A DNA stretch of 64,000 nucleotides from Canicola haemoglobinophilus (GCF_002015075.1 NZ_MUXZ01000005.1:1-64000); one strand, 5' to 3'; counted from the first letter of the stretch, positions 19,117 to 27,797 are shown. Program-made: numbers and translations. Notes: a model not told the origin generated them from the sequence alone.

Positions 19117-19290
19117 TAACCAGTAGCGCTCCATAGTGAATAAAATACTATGACAGTGACGTTTCTTTCAAAGACGCCCCCAACCAATAAAAATGACTTT
19201 TTATTGATTTCGGCAACTATTCCTTTCACTTTTTTTCATCGTTATCCACTCAAAAAAGCTACTTATAATAGTTGCACCTCTACATACGTA
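19117..19290 (-). promoter_or_regulatory. Lysine riboswitch (L box)
   Basis: The minus-strand leader carries the conserved blocks of the lysine aptamer in order: AGAGGTGCA, AGTA, GTGAAAGGAAT, GTTGCCGAAA, GGTTGGGGG, CACTGTCATAG and GGAGCGCTACTGG. GTAG at the 5' end pairs with CTAC at the 3' end as P1. No clear U-tract terminator lies between the aptamer and the start codon 82 bases on. A weak CCTTAATATTAGG hairpin over the ribosome-binding site suggests translational control. Confidence 0.92.
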
Positions 19291-19466
19291 GGACTTGGTA
19301 AGATTACAATAAGAAAATCAAAATTCCAATAGTTAATTAAGACAAATAATCCATAAATATTAAATAAGTATTATTTTTAAAAATTAGGATTTACCTTAAA
19401 AATTTTTTTCGCTATTATTTGAGAGTATTTATATTTACTTAACATAAAAATTATTAAGGAATAAAA

Positions 19467-19871
19467 ATGTCTGAGTTATCAAAAGTACTAACTAGTATTC
19501 GATCATTACGTGCTGCTGCAAAAGAATTAACGCTAGAAGAATTAGAGGGCGCATTAGAAAAATTGCAAGCTATTGTAAATGAACAACGTCAAATGATTGA
19601 AGAAAACCAAAAAAAAGAGCAAGAACGCTTAGAACGTATTGAAAAATATAAAGAATTATTAGCACAAGATGGTTTAACTTTAGCAGATTTAGCTGATAAT
19701 CCAACCACAACAACTAAACGTCCTCGTAAGAAAATGAAGCCTCGTAAAGCGAAATATCAATATATTGATCAAAATGGACAAGTAAAAACTTGGACTGGTC
19801 AGGGTAGAACACCTTCAGCTATTCAAGCTGAATTAAATGCGGGAAAATCATTAGCTGATTTTGCCATCTAA
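19467..19871 (+). CDS. hns: H-NS nucleoid-associated protein
   Basis: A DNA-binding silencer of AT-rich and transferred genes, 134 residues. The N-terminal half is a predicted coiled coil for oligomerisation (about 1-65, many E, K, Q and L). The C-terminal DNA-binding domain holds the core hook TWTGQGRTPSAIQAEL. The 400-base gap upstream, shared with the riboswitch leader, is very AT-rich, which could allow self-binding. A good RBS (AAGGAATAAAA) precedes the ATG. purU follows on the same strand after a weak hairpin. Confidence 0.95.
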   Translation: MSELSKVLTSIRSLRAAAKELTLEELEGALEKLQAIVNEQRQMIEENQKKEQERLERIEKYKELLAQDGLTLADLADNPTTTTKRPRKKMKPRKAKYQYIDQNGQVKTWTGQGRTPSAIQAELNAGKSLADFAI

Positions 19872-19881
19872 TTATTTTCAT

Positions 19882-19909
19882 AAATAAAGCCCAATTTTGG
19901 GTTTTATTT
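19882..19909 (+). terminator. Terminator of hns
   Basis: AAATAAAGCCC / GGGTTTTATTT stem around AATTTT, with one G-U pair, immediately after the hns stop. Confidence 0.65.
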
Positions 19910-19953
19910 ATTTCTAACTACAGCAAATATCACAAGATAAATTAATATTGATT

Positions 19954-20790
19954 ATGATTGAAAATAAAATTTTATTAACAGATTGCCCTGATGATAAAGG
20001 TTTAATTGCTAAAATTACTAATATTTGTTACAAACATCAGCTAAATATTATTCATAATAATGAGTTTGTTGATTTTGAAACTAAGCATTTTTTTATGCGT
20101 ACTGAACTAGAAGGCATTTTTAACGAACAAACGTTACTTGCTGATTTAGAATATAGTTTGCCTAAAGGAACAAATTGCCGTTTAATTAATACAAAAAGAA
20201 AGCGTATAGTTATTTTAGTCACAAAAGAAGCGCATTGTGTAGGCGATATTTTAATGAAAACCTATTATGGCGGATTAAATGTAGAAATCGCTGCAGTTAT
20301 TGGAAATCATGAAACTTTACGCTCATTAGTAGAACGTTTTGATATTCCTTTCCATTGTGTAAGCCATGAAGGATTAACTCGAGTAGAACATGATAAATTA
20401 CTGGCTGAAAAAATTGATGAATATGCGCCAGATTATATTGTGCTAGCCAAATATATGCGCGTTTTAAATCCTGAATTTGTCAGCCGCTATCTAAATAGAG
20501 TGATTAATATTCATCATTCATTTTTACCTGCCTTTATTGGTGCCAAACCTTATCATCAGGCTTATGAAAGAGGGGTAAAAATTATTGGTGCAACGGCACA
20601 TTTTATTAATAATGAGCTCGATCAAGGACCAATTATTATGCAAAATGTCATTAATGTTGATCATACTTACAACGCTGATGCAATGATGAAAGCAGGGCGA
20701 GATGTAGAAAAAACAGTATTAAGTCGAGCTTTAGATTTAGCATTACATGATCGCATTTTCGTCTATCAAAATAAAACTATCGTTTTATAA
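19954..20790 (+). CDS. purU: Formyltetrahydrofolate deformylase
   Basis: It hydrolyses 10-formyl-THF to formate and THF, supplying formate for PurT and balancing one-carbon pools. The 278-residue protein has an N-terminal ACT domain (LTDCPDDKGLIAKITNICYKH) and a C-terminal formyltransferase-like domain with NIHHSFLPAFIGAKPYHQAYERGVKIIGATAHF, which includes the catalytic His and Asn. I prefer ATG 19954 over the TTG at 19948. It follows hns, as in H. influenzae. A strong bidirectional terminator ends it. Confidence 0.95.
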   Translation: MIENKILLTDCPDDKGLIAKITNICYKHQLNIIHNNEFVDFETKHFFMRTELEGIFNEQTLLADLEYSLPKGTNCRLINTKRKRIVILVTKEAHCVGDILMKTYYGGLNVEIAAVIGNHETLRSLVERFDIPFHCVSHEGLTRVEHDKLLAEKIDEYAPDYIVLAKYMRVLNPEFVSRYLNRVINIHHSFLPAFIGAKPYHQAYERGVKIIGATAHFINNELDQGPIIMQNVINVDHTYNADAMMKAGRDVEKTVLSRALDLALHDRIFVYQNKTIVL

Positions 20791-20813
20791 AATCTATATA
20801 CGTTCGCAAAAAA

Positions 20814-20838
20814 ATCTGCCTCTATAATAGAGGCAGAT
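20814..20838. terminator. Bidirectional terminator
   Basis: An 11-bp perfect stem (20814-20824 with 20828-20838) lies between the convergent purU and dapD genes, with A-rich and T-containing flanks. Confidence 0.85.
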
Positions 20839-20862
20839 AATTAAAGTAAAACTCGATAAATA

Positions 20863-21690
20863 TTATTCAATGGTTCTTAATAATTCATTAATACCCACTT
20901 TCCCTAGAGTTTTCGCATCCACTTTTTTCACAATAACTGCACAATAAAGATTATATTTACCGCACTTAGAAGGCAAGCTGCCTGATACAACTACAGATCC
21001 TGCTGGAACACGTCCATAGAAGACTTCGCCTGTTTCACGATCATAAATTTTTGTTGATTGACCGATAAATACGCCCATTGAAATAACACAGCCATCTTCA
21101 ACAATCACGCCTTCTACAATTTCAGAACGTGCGCCAATAAAACAGTTATCTCCAATAATGGTTGGATTTGCTTGTAATGGCTCCAATACACCACCAATGC
21201 CTACACCACCAGATAAATGTACGTTTTTACCAATTTGTGCACAAGATCCCACTGTTGCCCAAGTATCAACCATGGTTCCCTCACCAACATAAGCACCAAT
21301 ATTGACAAAAGATGGCATTAACACAACGCCTTTAGAAATATGAGATCCTTTACGCACTACTGCTCCTGGTACAGCTCTAAATCCTTCCGCTTTGAAACGT
21401 TCTGCATCATAGTCAGCAAATTTTACTAGTACTTTGTCATAATATTTTGTTTCAGCACCATCAACTAATGCATTGTCATTTAAACGGAAAGAAAGAAGCA
21501 CAGCTTTTTTCAACCATTGATTAACAACCCACTCGCCTTGCTCATTTTTTTCAGCAACACGATATGTCCCATTGTCTAACCCTTCAATAACTTGCTCTAC
21601 CGCGGATCTGAGTTCTGCATCCGCATTTGCTGGGGTAATTTCTGCTGCACGTTCAAATGCGCTTTCAATAATGTTTTGTAAGTTTGACAT
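20863..21690 (-). CDS. dapD: Tetrahydrodipicolinate N-succinyltransferase
   Basis: It catalyses the succinyl-CoA dependent step of the lysine/diaminopimelate pathway. The 275 residues match the family size. The C-terminal half shows left-handed beta-helix hexapeptide repeats (ISKGVVLMPSFVNIGAYVGEG..., IGDNCFIGARSEIVEGV). I choose ATG 21690 (MSNLQNIIESAFERAAEIT) behind AGGAAAAAAT; the longer in-frame start at 21747 adds 19 residues encoded across an uptake signal. It complements the lysine-riboswitch transporter nearby: the cell can both make and import lysine. Confidence 0.96.
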   Translation of the reverse strand: MSNLQNIIESAFERAAEITPANADAELRSAVEQVIEGLDNGTYRVAEKNEQGEWVVNQWLKKAVLLSFRLNDNALVDGAETKYYDKVLVKFADYDAERFKAEGFRAVPGAVVRKGSHISKGVVLMPSFVNIGAYVGEGTMVDTWATVGSCAQIGKNVHLSGGVGIGGVLEPLQANPTIIGDNCFIGARSEIVEGVIVEDGCVISMGVFIGQSTKIYDRETGEVFYGRVPAGSVVVSGSLPSKCGKYNLYCAVIVKKVDAKTLGKVGINELLRTIE

Positions 21691-21827
21691 ATTTTTTCCT
21701 ATAAAAAGTAAATAAAAAGTGCGGTGTCTTTTGTACCATATTTCCAACTAAAACTCATCTTTTATTATTAAATCAGTAACATTATCAGTCTTGAAAGAAT
21801 AAAAGGTTAAAGTCCATGCTTAAATAG

Positions 21828-21861
21828 AAAGGACTGAGTTTAATTTCTAACTCAGCCCTTT
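21828..21861 (-). terminator. Terminator of the cpdB remnant
   Basis: AAAGGACTGAGTT pairs with AACTCAGCCCTTT (one mismatch) right after the cpdB stop; both flanks are A/T-rich. Confidence 0.8.
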
Positions 21862-21890
21862 AAAATAAATATCTAATTTCGGTATTAAGC

Positions 21891-22347
21891 TTATTTACTT
21901 AGATCAATTTGATAAATCGCAAAACCTGTTTCATTGTTATTAAGATAGGTCATTGGATATTGTCCTTTCTCTTTAATGAAGGCTTTTGCTTTATCACTTG
22001 GTGAAGTTTCAAAGCGAATATCTAATTTAGCTTTGCTTGCGATTGGAGCAAAACTCCAGTTTTTGTCTGCTGCAGGGCTAACATGACCATGAGTTTTACT
22101 TTCTGTAGTGATGTAATTCGCTAGAATTTGGCGGTTTTCATCAGGCGCTGCAAAGACAATATGGCTGTCGCCAGTGCCAGGGAATTTATTGCTGTACGCA
22201 CGATAGTTATTGGTTGCAATTAAAAATTCCGCTTTTGGATCAACTGGTTTGCCGTTGTAGGTTAAATTTACAACACGATGCGCTTTATCATTGATAAGTT
22301 TGCAATCGCCATCGTAACGAGCTGGCTGGGTAATATCGTATTGATAT
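21891..22347 (-). pseudogene. cpdB: 2',3'-cyclic-nucleotide 2'-phosphodiesterase, C-terminal remnant
   Basis: The surviving part covers about 152 residues from QYQYDITQPARYDGDCKLI to ...GFAIYQIDLSK and aligns with the C-terminus of the roughly 650-residue periplasmic CpdB. It includes the substrate-binding domain segment ATNNYRAYSNKFPGTGDSHIVFAAPDENR. The metallophosphatase domain and signal peptide are missing because an IS element abuts at 22348. An open frame extends a few codons into the IS end (MLQLVRPL), but no export signal exists, so it is non-functional. Confidence 0.9.
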
Positions 22348-22420
22348 TGTAATGGTCTAACCAATTGCAACAAACCAAAGACTGTTTTTGATAAACTTTC
22401 TCAAAATGGAGAACAGCAAA

Positions 22421-22705
22421 ATGGTTAAACTTTTTACCCCTGAATATAAAAAGCAATGTGTTGACATGGTGTTAGAGGGCAAACACAGCGTCACCCAAGT
22501 GTGTAAAATGATGCGCGTCAGTCAATCTGCCTTAAATCGTTGGCGGCGGCAATTTCTCGCTGAGCAGCAAGGCATTACCCCAACAGCACCAGCGATTTCT
22601 GCCGAGCAGCGGGAAATTCAACGTTTACGGGCGGAAAATGAGCAGCTGCGTAGCGATAATGCCTTATTAAAAAAGGTGTCCGCCTTCTTGCTCGAGAAGT
22701 CTTAA
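22421..22705 (+). CDS. IS3-family transposase OrfA
   Basis: A 94-residue DNA-binding protein. The helix-turn-helix (SVTQVCKMMRVSQSALNRWRRQF) recognises the IS ends, and the leucine-zipper-like coiled coil (IQRLRAENEQLRSDNALLKK) mediates oligomerisation. I start it at ATG 22421, with GGAG nine bases upstream; longer in-frame starts at 22388 or 22406 are possible. It ends after the slippery heptamer. Confidence 0.88.
   Translation: MVKLFTPEYKKQCVDMVLEGKHSVTQVCKMMRVSQSALNRWRRQFLAEQQGITPTAPAISAEQREIQRLRAENEQLRSDNALLKKVSAFLLEKS
22669..22675 (+). promoter_or_regulatory. Programmed -1 frameshift site AAAAAAG
   Basis: A-AAA-AAG lies in the OrfA frame at Leu-Lys-Lys. A -1 slip continues into KKGVRLLAREVLKSCVVDLRREG and then OrfB without a stop. 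The fused OrfAB is the active transposase in IS3-family elements. Confidence 0.8.
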
Positions 22706-22713
22706 AATCCTGT

Positions 22714-23544
22714 GTGGTGGATTTACGGCGAGAAGGCATTTCCCATGCGCAACTTTCCCGTTGCTTTTCGTTAAACCGTACCACGAGCCATCGTTGGGAA
22801 AAATCCCCACCCAATCAAACGCTGGCGAGCTTACAGGAAACGCTGTTGTCAGCCTTTGAACGTAGTGAGGAAACCTATGGTTCAAGGCGTTTATCACAGG
22901 CTGTCACGGACTTGGGGATAAAAGTAGGGCGATTTAAAGTTCGCCGTTTAATGCGAGAGTTGGCGATAAAAGCCAAGTGTCCAAAAGCCAAAGTGTGGCG
23001 AAAACAAGCGGTCGATTTTGCGGAAAATATTGCAAACGAACAGTGTGCAATGACGCCCAACGCTCTTTGGGTGGGCGATATCACCTACATCCCCACCGAT
23101 GAGGGCTGGTTATATTTGGCTGTTGTGATTGATTGGTTTTCACGCTTGATTGTTGGCTGGTCGGTATCGGATACCCCCGATAGTCACTTGTACATTCAAG
23201 CCTTACAGCTGGCTATTCATCGTCGAAAGCCGCCTTCGGAGGTGATTTTTCATTCCGACCGAGGTTCACAATACAGCAGCCAAGCCTTTCGACAGATATT
23301 GACGGAAGCAAAAATGGTGCATAGCCAAAGCCGAGCGGGGAAATGTACTGACAATGCGGTAACAGAGCGATTTTTCCGCAGTTTGAAGGTAGAAAAATTA
23401 AACGGCTACCGATTTAAGACACGAGAACAAGCGTTGCTTTGTGTGGCGGAATACATTGAGGATTTTTACAATCCGAGACGACTTCATTCTGCATTGGGAA
23501 ATCGCTCTCCAATGCAGTTTGAGATGGATTGTTTAAGGACTTGA
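22714..23544 (+). CDS. IS3-family transposase OrfB (DDE integrase domain)
   Basis: The catalytic domain of the transposase, normally made as an OrfAB fusion. It has an N-terminal HTH_21-like part (YGSRRLSQAVTDLGIKVGRFKVRRLM) and an rve integrase core with the DDE residues: D in WVGDITYI, D in FHSDRGSQYSS and E in NAVTERFFRSLKVE. The usual C-terminal YNPRRLHSALGNRSPMQFE is intact. The ORF looks complete, so the element may still be active. The annotated ATG is internal to the fused reading frame. Confidence 0.92.
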   Translation: MVDLRREGISHAQLSRCFSLNRTTSHRWEKSPPNQTLASLQETLLSAFERSEETYGSRRLSQAVTDLGIKVGRFKVRRLMRELAIKAKCPKAKVWRKQAVDFAENIANEQCAMTPNALWVGDITYIPTDEGWLYLAVVIDWFSRLIVGWSVSDTPDSHLYIQALQLAIHRRKPPSEVIFHSDRGSQYSSQAFRQILTEAKMVHSQSRAGKCTDNAVTERFFRSLKVEKLNGYRFKTREQALLCVAEYIEDFYNPRRLHSALGNRSPMQFEMDCLRT

Positions 23545-23589
23545 ATATGATTATGTCTTTAGAATGTTGCAAGGGAGTGAACCATTACA

Positions 23590-24434
23590 GTTACGAAAAA
23601 AAGACCGCACTTAAACAATTAAAAGGCATCAAAAGGTTTTTAGTTCAGGCTTATTGTTGGGGTTTAGTCACCTTCGCCTTTTTTATCCCCGTCATCCAAC
23701 TTGGCTATTGGGCAATCCATTATTTTGAACAAGCACAACTCAATAAGTTTGCACAATATGCCTATAACAGTTTATCTGTTTCCATTATTGCTTCCATTAT
23801 TTGTATAATTTTTGCTTTATTACTACATTTTTACCAACGCCTAAATCAACATTCAAATCACATACAAGGGAACACCCAATTTACTTTACGCCTTGCCAGT
23901 TTAAGTTATGCAATCCCAGGAACTGTCTTAGCTATTGGTATTTTGATCCCATACACATTTGCAGATCACCAAATTAATGCCCTACTTGCTAAATTTAATC
24001 TATCCCCTGTTGGTCTAATTTTCTCAGGCTCCATGTTTGCCTTAATTTCTGCTTATGTTATTCGCTTTTCTGCTATGGCACTGGGTAGCATTGAAACATC
24101 ATTACAGAAAATTCCCCCAACATTAGATATGGCTAGCCAAACTTTAGGTTCTCATGGCATTAAAATGCTAAGAAAAATTCACATCCCTTTACTTTCCAAA
24201 GGAATTTTAACCGCACTTTTAATGGTATTTATTGAGAGTATGAAAGAACTGAATGCTTCATTATTATTGCGACCTTTTAATTTTGATACGTTAGCGACTT
24301 ATGTTTTTTCTTTTACCTCCGATGAGCAACTCGAAAATGCCGCTTTGCATGCATTAACTTTAATTCTGGTTGGACTTATTCCAGTTATCTGGCTCACTCG
24401 TTCACTCATTTTAAATTCAGAAAAGGATCGATAA
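23590..24434 (+). pseudogene. afuB: Ferric ABC transporter permease, N-terminal half lost
   Basis: The remaining roughly 280 residues form the second half of an FbpB/AfuB-type permease. They contain a membrane span (VTFAFFIPVIQLGYWAI), five or six further spans and the EAA loop (DMASQTLGSHGIKMLRKIHIPLLSKGIL). Intact relatives have two such permease halves in about 500-700 residues. The IS at 22348-23589 replaced the start; an ATG inside the IS end (23547) gives an in-frame fusion. The upstream periplasmic iron-binding protein is also absent. It overlaps the ATPase gene by one base (ATAATGG). Confidence 0.85.
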
Positions 24435-25489
24435 TGGATAATCTTAAAATTCAATCACTTAGTTGCCAATACAATCAACAAATTGTCTTACATCAACTTA
24501 ATCTAGAATTAAATAAAAATGAGATTTTATGTTTATTGGGTGCAAGTGGTTGTGGAAAAACCACATTATTAAAAGCCATTGCTGGATTACAACCTATTAC
24601 GCAAGGACAAATCAGCTTAAATGGGCAAGATTTAACGCCTATTCCTGTGGAGCAACGTAATATAGGCTTTATCTTTCAAGATTATGCCCTCTTCCCTCAT
24701 TTAACAGTCGCTGAAAATATTCAATTTGGCTTAGATAAAAAAAGTGCGGTAGAAAAACAGCAAATTTTACAAAATATGCTTAATTTAGTTCATTTAAATG
24801 GACTAGAAAATCGTTATCCCCATCAACTTTCTGGTGGTCAACAGCAACGTGTTGCAATTGCTCGAGCCTTAGCTTGCAAACCCAAATTATTATTGCTCGA
24901 TGAGCCCTTTTCAAATATTGATAGCCAAGTTCGCTATCAAATGATTGATGAGATTAAACAAATTGTTAAGCAACAAGGAATTTCTGCTATTTTTGTCACC
25001 CATAGCAAAGAAGAAGCCTTTGCTTTCGCAGATAAAATAGCCTTGATGAAAGATGGAAAAATCATTCAAACTAGAGCAACAGATCAACTCTATTATCAAC
25101 CTAATAGCAAATTTGTCGCTGAGTTCCTAGGAAAACATAACTATATTGATTGTCATCTTGATCAACAAAATCAATTACATTCTCTTTTTGGCATACAACC
25201 TATAAGCACCTCTCTTAAACTTGCAGATCAATCGCCATTATTACCAAATACAGAATTACATTGGCTCGTTCGCCCTCATCAAATTCAAGTCATACCTCAT
25301 TTACAAGGACATGGAACTGTGACTCAACGCCAATTTTTAGGACAATATTATCAATATCAAATTTCTGTATCTGATATACAACGAACAAAAATCCATGTTC
25401 AGACAGCTCAAGCCTTAGAAATTGGGCAAAAAGTACAATTGTTCTACCAAGATCAACAACCTATTCTCTTCCTTAAAAATAAGATGTAA
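24434..25489 (+). CDS. afuC: Ferric iron ABC transporter ATPase
   Basis: The ATP-binding subunit of an FbpC/AfuC-type importer, 351 residues. Walker A is GASGCGKTT, the signature is LSGGQQQR, Walker B is LLLLDEP, and the H-loop is VTHSKEEA. The C-terminal third is a TOBE-like regulatory domain (LHWLVRPHQIQVIP). It is translationally coupled to the truncated permease. The ORF is intact, but its promoter, binding protein and half the permease were removed by the IS event, so an iron import function is doubtful. An uptake signal is internal. Confidence 0.9.
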   Translation: MDNLKIQSLSCQYNQQIVLHQLNLELNKNEILCLLGASGCGKTTLLKAIAGLQPITQGQISLNGQDLTPIPVEQRNIGFIFQDYALFPHLTVAENIQFGLDKKSAVEKQQILQNMLNLVHLNGLENRYPHQLSGGQQQRVAIARALACKPKLLLLDEPFSNIDSQVRYQMIDEIKQIVKQQGISAIFVTHSKEEAFAFADKIALMKDGKIIQTRATDQLYYQPNSKFVAEFLGKHNYIDCHLDQQNQLHSLFGIQPISTSLKLADQSPLLPNTELHWLVRPHQIQVIPHLQGHGTVTQRQFLGQYYQYQISVSDIQRTKIHVQTAQALEIGQKVQLFYQDQQPILFLKNKM

Positions 25490-25504
25490 ATAAATCAGTA
25501 CATT

Positions 25505-25545
25505 TGTAAAAATAAAATTACACATTCTGTAAAATATAAGCTACA
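25505..25545 (+). promoter_or_regulatory. Tandem TyrR boxes upstream of tyrP
   Basis: TGTAAA-N6-ATTACA (25505-25522) and TGTAAA-N6-GCTACA (25528-25545) lie exactly 23 bp apart. The consensus is TGTAAA-N6-TTTACA. A strong box and a weaker box at this spacing is the E. coli tyrP arrangement. Confidence 0.8.
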
Positions 25546-25581
25546 ATAACCGCACTTTTATTTTCATCATAGGGGAAAATT

Positions 25582-26793
25582 ATGAATAAAACACTTGGAA
25601 GTACGCTTATTGTAGCGGGAACAACTATTGGTGGTGGTATGCTTGCCATGCCATTAACATCAGCGGGTATCGGATTTGGCTTTACCGTTGCCCTATTAAT
25701 TGGACTTTGGTTATTACTTTCTTTTGCCGCATTACTTTTTGTTGAACTATATCAAACCGTAGAAAGCGATGCTGGAATTGGGACTCTAGCTGAAAAATAT
25801 TACGGATCCTTCGGCCGTATTCTTTCTACAGCTGTACTGTTAATTTTTCTTTACGCTTTAGTTTCTGCTTATGTTTCAGGTGGAAGCTCTTTGCTAGCTG
25901 GTCTGTTACCAACCATTGGTGATGAACAAACCACATCTCGTATAGCTGGCGTATTATTTACTGTGATTTTTGGTTTCTTTATTATTTTAGGCACAAATAG
26001 TGTTGATAAAGTTAATCGCATTATTTTCCTCAGTAAAATCGGTTTCTTTGTCGTGGTGCTTTTCTTATTACTCCCTAAAGTATCCTTAGAAAATTTACTC
26101 GAAATTCCAATTGATAATGCCTTAATTATCTCAGCTAGCCCGATTTTCTTTACTTCTTTCGGTTTCCATGGCTCTATTCCAAGTTTGAATAAATACCTTG
26201 ATGGCGATGTGAAAGCATTAAGAATTTCTGTCCTAGTTGGTACTTTTATCCCACTTGTTGCCTATATCTTATGGCAATTAGCCACTCACGGTGTATTAAG
26301 CCAAACAGAATTTTTAGCTATTCTAAAACAAGATCCAACCTTAAATGGCTTAGTAACAGCAACAATCAAAATTACTGGAAGTGAAATGATTGGTGGTGCA
26401 GTGCGTTTATTCTCTGCCTTAGCCTTAATCACTTCATTCTTAGGGGTTGCTTTAGGATTATTTGAGGCATTAGAAGATCTATTAAAACGTGTGAATATCC
26501 CTACAAATAGAGTATCATTAGGCTTACTTACGTTTTTACCTCCACTTGTTTTTGCACTATTCTACCCTCAAGGTTTTATCCTTGCTTTAGGATATGCAGG
26601 TCAAATGTTTGCCTTCTACGCAATCGTCTTACCTATTGCAATGGTGTGGAAATTACGTAAAATTTACCCGAACCTGCCTTACCGAGTAAAAGGTGGCTCA
26701 GCCTCTCTTATTATCACATTAGTTATTGGTGTATTTATTGTAATCATTCCATTCCTAATTCAAGCAGGTTTGTTACCAACCGTTGTGGGTTAA
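25582..26793 (+). CDS. tyrP: Aromatic amino acid permease (TyrP type)
   Basis: An inner-membrane proton symporter of the HAAAP family, 403 residues with about 11 hydrophobic segments. It opens with the family motif TLIVAGTTIGGGMLAMPLTSAGIGFG and has SFGFHGSIPSLNKYL in the middle. Tandem TyrR boxes just upstream favour tyrosine as substrate. The start follows AGGGGAAAATT, and an uptake signal lies between the boxes and the start codon. Relatives Mtr and TnaB carry tryptophan, so specificity is not proven. Confidence 0.9.
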   Translation: MNKTLGSTLIVAGTTIGGGMLAMPLTSAGIGFGFTVALLIGLWLLLSFAALLFVELYQTVESDAGIGTLAEKYYGSFGRILSTAVLLIFLYALVSAYVSGGSSLLAGLLPTIGDEQTTSRIAGVLFTVIFGFFIILGTNSVDKVNRIIFLSKIGFFVVVLFLLLPKVSLENLLEIPIDNALIISASPIFFTSFGFHGSIPSLNKYLDGDVKALRISVLVGTFIPLVAYILWQLATHGVLSQTEFLAILKQDPTLNGLVTATIKITGSEMIGGAVRLFSALALITSFLGVALGLFEALEDLLKRVNIPTNRVSLGLLTFLPPLVFALFYPQGFILALGYAGQMFAFYAIVLPIAMVWKLRKIYPNLPYRVKGGSASLIITLVIGVFIVIIPFLIQAGLLPTVVG

Positions 26794-26817
26794 TTATTAA
26801 TAAATAAGGAAATAATC

Positions 26818-27114
26818 ATGAGTGAAAAAACATTGCAGCAAAAAGCAGCAGAAGCACATAATATGTGCCGTATAAAAGGTGATTCAATGCTAGACAATTC
26901 CGATAGAGAAGTTATTTTTGATGCGGAATATGATACAGAACAACAAGCCTTAACCGCTCGTGATTATTTCATTCAAAAAGCGCGTGATGTTGAAAATGAA
27001 CCAGCTAATATTGACAGCGAAATTACCGCACTTTCAGATGGTTTTCGTTTAAAAATGCATATTATTTTTAGCTGCCAAGCTGAAGTCGTATTATTCCAAA
27101 TGGCAATTCGTTAA
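26818..27114 (+). CDS. YfcZ/YiiS family protein (DUF406)
   Basis: A 98-residue cytoplasmic protein of the small YfcZ family. It is rich in acidic residues, with conserved NMCRIKGD and a C-terminal FSCQAEVVLFQMAIR strand region. Function is unknown; family members form small alpha-beta homo-oligomers. It sits 25 bases after tyrP and 20 bases before nfsB, so it may be co-transcribed. RBS AAGGAAATAATC. Confidence 0.8.
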   Translation: MSEKTLQQKAAEAHNMCRIKGDSMLDNSDREVIFDAEYDTEQQALTARDYFIQKARDVENEPANIDSEITALSDGFRLKMHIIFSCQAEVVLFQMAIR

Positions 27115-27134
27115 ATATTGAAAGGAAATTGGTT

Positions 27135-27797
27135 ATGACAACAATTACAAAAGAACAAGTCTTAGAGATTTTTCATCATCGTGCTTCTACACGTTATTAT
27201 GATCCAACCAAAAAAATCAGTGATGAGGATTTTGCTTATATTTTGGAGCTTGCTCGCCTTTCCCCTAGTTCAGTTGGGGCTGAGCCTTGGAAATTTTTAG
27301 TAATCCAAAACCCAGAGCTACGAGCAAAATTAAAACCCGTTAGTTGGGGAATGGCAACACAAATAGACGATGCTAGCCACTTGGTTGTACTTCTTGCTAA
27401 GAAAAATGCACGCTATGATTCCGAATTTTTAGAACAATCCATGAAAAGACGCGGATTAACCGAAGAACAAATCCCTGTTGCCAGAGAAAAATATCGTGAA
27501 TTTCAAGCAGAACACATGAAAACCCTTGAAAGTGACCGCTCTTTATTTGATTGGACAAGCAAACAAACCTATATTGCTTTAGCAAATATGTTGACAGGTG
27601 CCGCATTAATTGGGATCGACAGTTGCCCAATTGAAGGCTTTAATTACGGAGAAGTAAATCAAATTTTGGCGGAAGCCGGCGTATTGGATAGCGAAGAATG
27701 GGGCGTATCCGTTATGGCAACTTTTGGCTATCGCGCAAAAGAAATTAAACCTAAATCACGTAAAACAATAGATGAAATTGTTCAGTGGGTAAAATAG
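27135..27797 (+). CDS. nfsB: Oxygen-insensitive NAD(P)H nitroreductase (NfsB type)
   Basis: An FMN flavoprotein of 220 residues that reduces nitroaromatics and quinones by two electrons. It has the HHRASTRYYDPTKKIS FMN phosphate motif, LARLSPSSVGAEPWKFLVI, and the late SCPIEGF and GVSVMATFGYRA segments. I choose ATG 27135 behind AAAGGAAA rather than the TTG six bases earlier. It is distinct from the short YdjA-like nitroreductase at 3994. Terminator at 27814. Confidence 0.92.
   Translation: MTTITKEQVLEIFHHRASTRYYDPTKKISDEDFAYILELARLSPSSVGAEPWKFLVIQNPELRAKLKPVSWGMATQIDDASHLVVLLAKKNARYDSEFLEQSMKRRGLTEEQIPVAREKYREFQAEHMKTLESDRSLFDWTSKQTYIALANMLTGAALIGIDSCPIEGFNYGEVNQILAEAGVLDSEEWGVSVMATFGYRAKEIKPKSRKTIDEIVQWVK

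Larger units (their letters stand above)
22348..23589 (+). mobile_element. IS3-family insertion sequence
   Basis: About 1.24 kb, bounded by imperfect inverted repeats. The left end reads TGTAATGGTCTAACC...TTGCAACA and the right end (reverse) TGTAATGGTTCACTC...TTGCAACA; about 26 of 35 positions match. It carries two overlapping ORFs with an A6G slippery site, typical of IS3. Its base composition is visibly more GC-rich than the flanks. No target duplication is seen: the left flank reads TAT and the right flank GTT. The flanks are fragments of two different genes, so the element has probably mediated a deletion or inversion. Confidence 0.9.
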
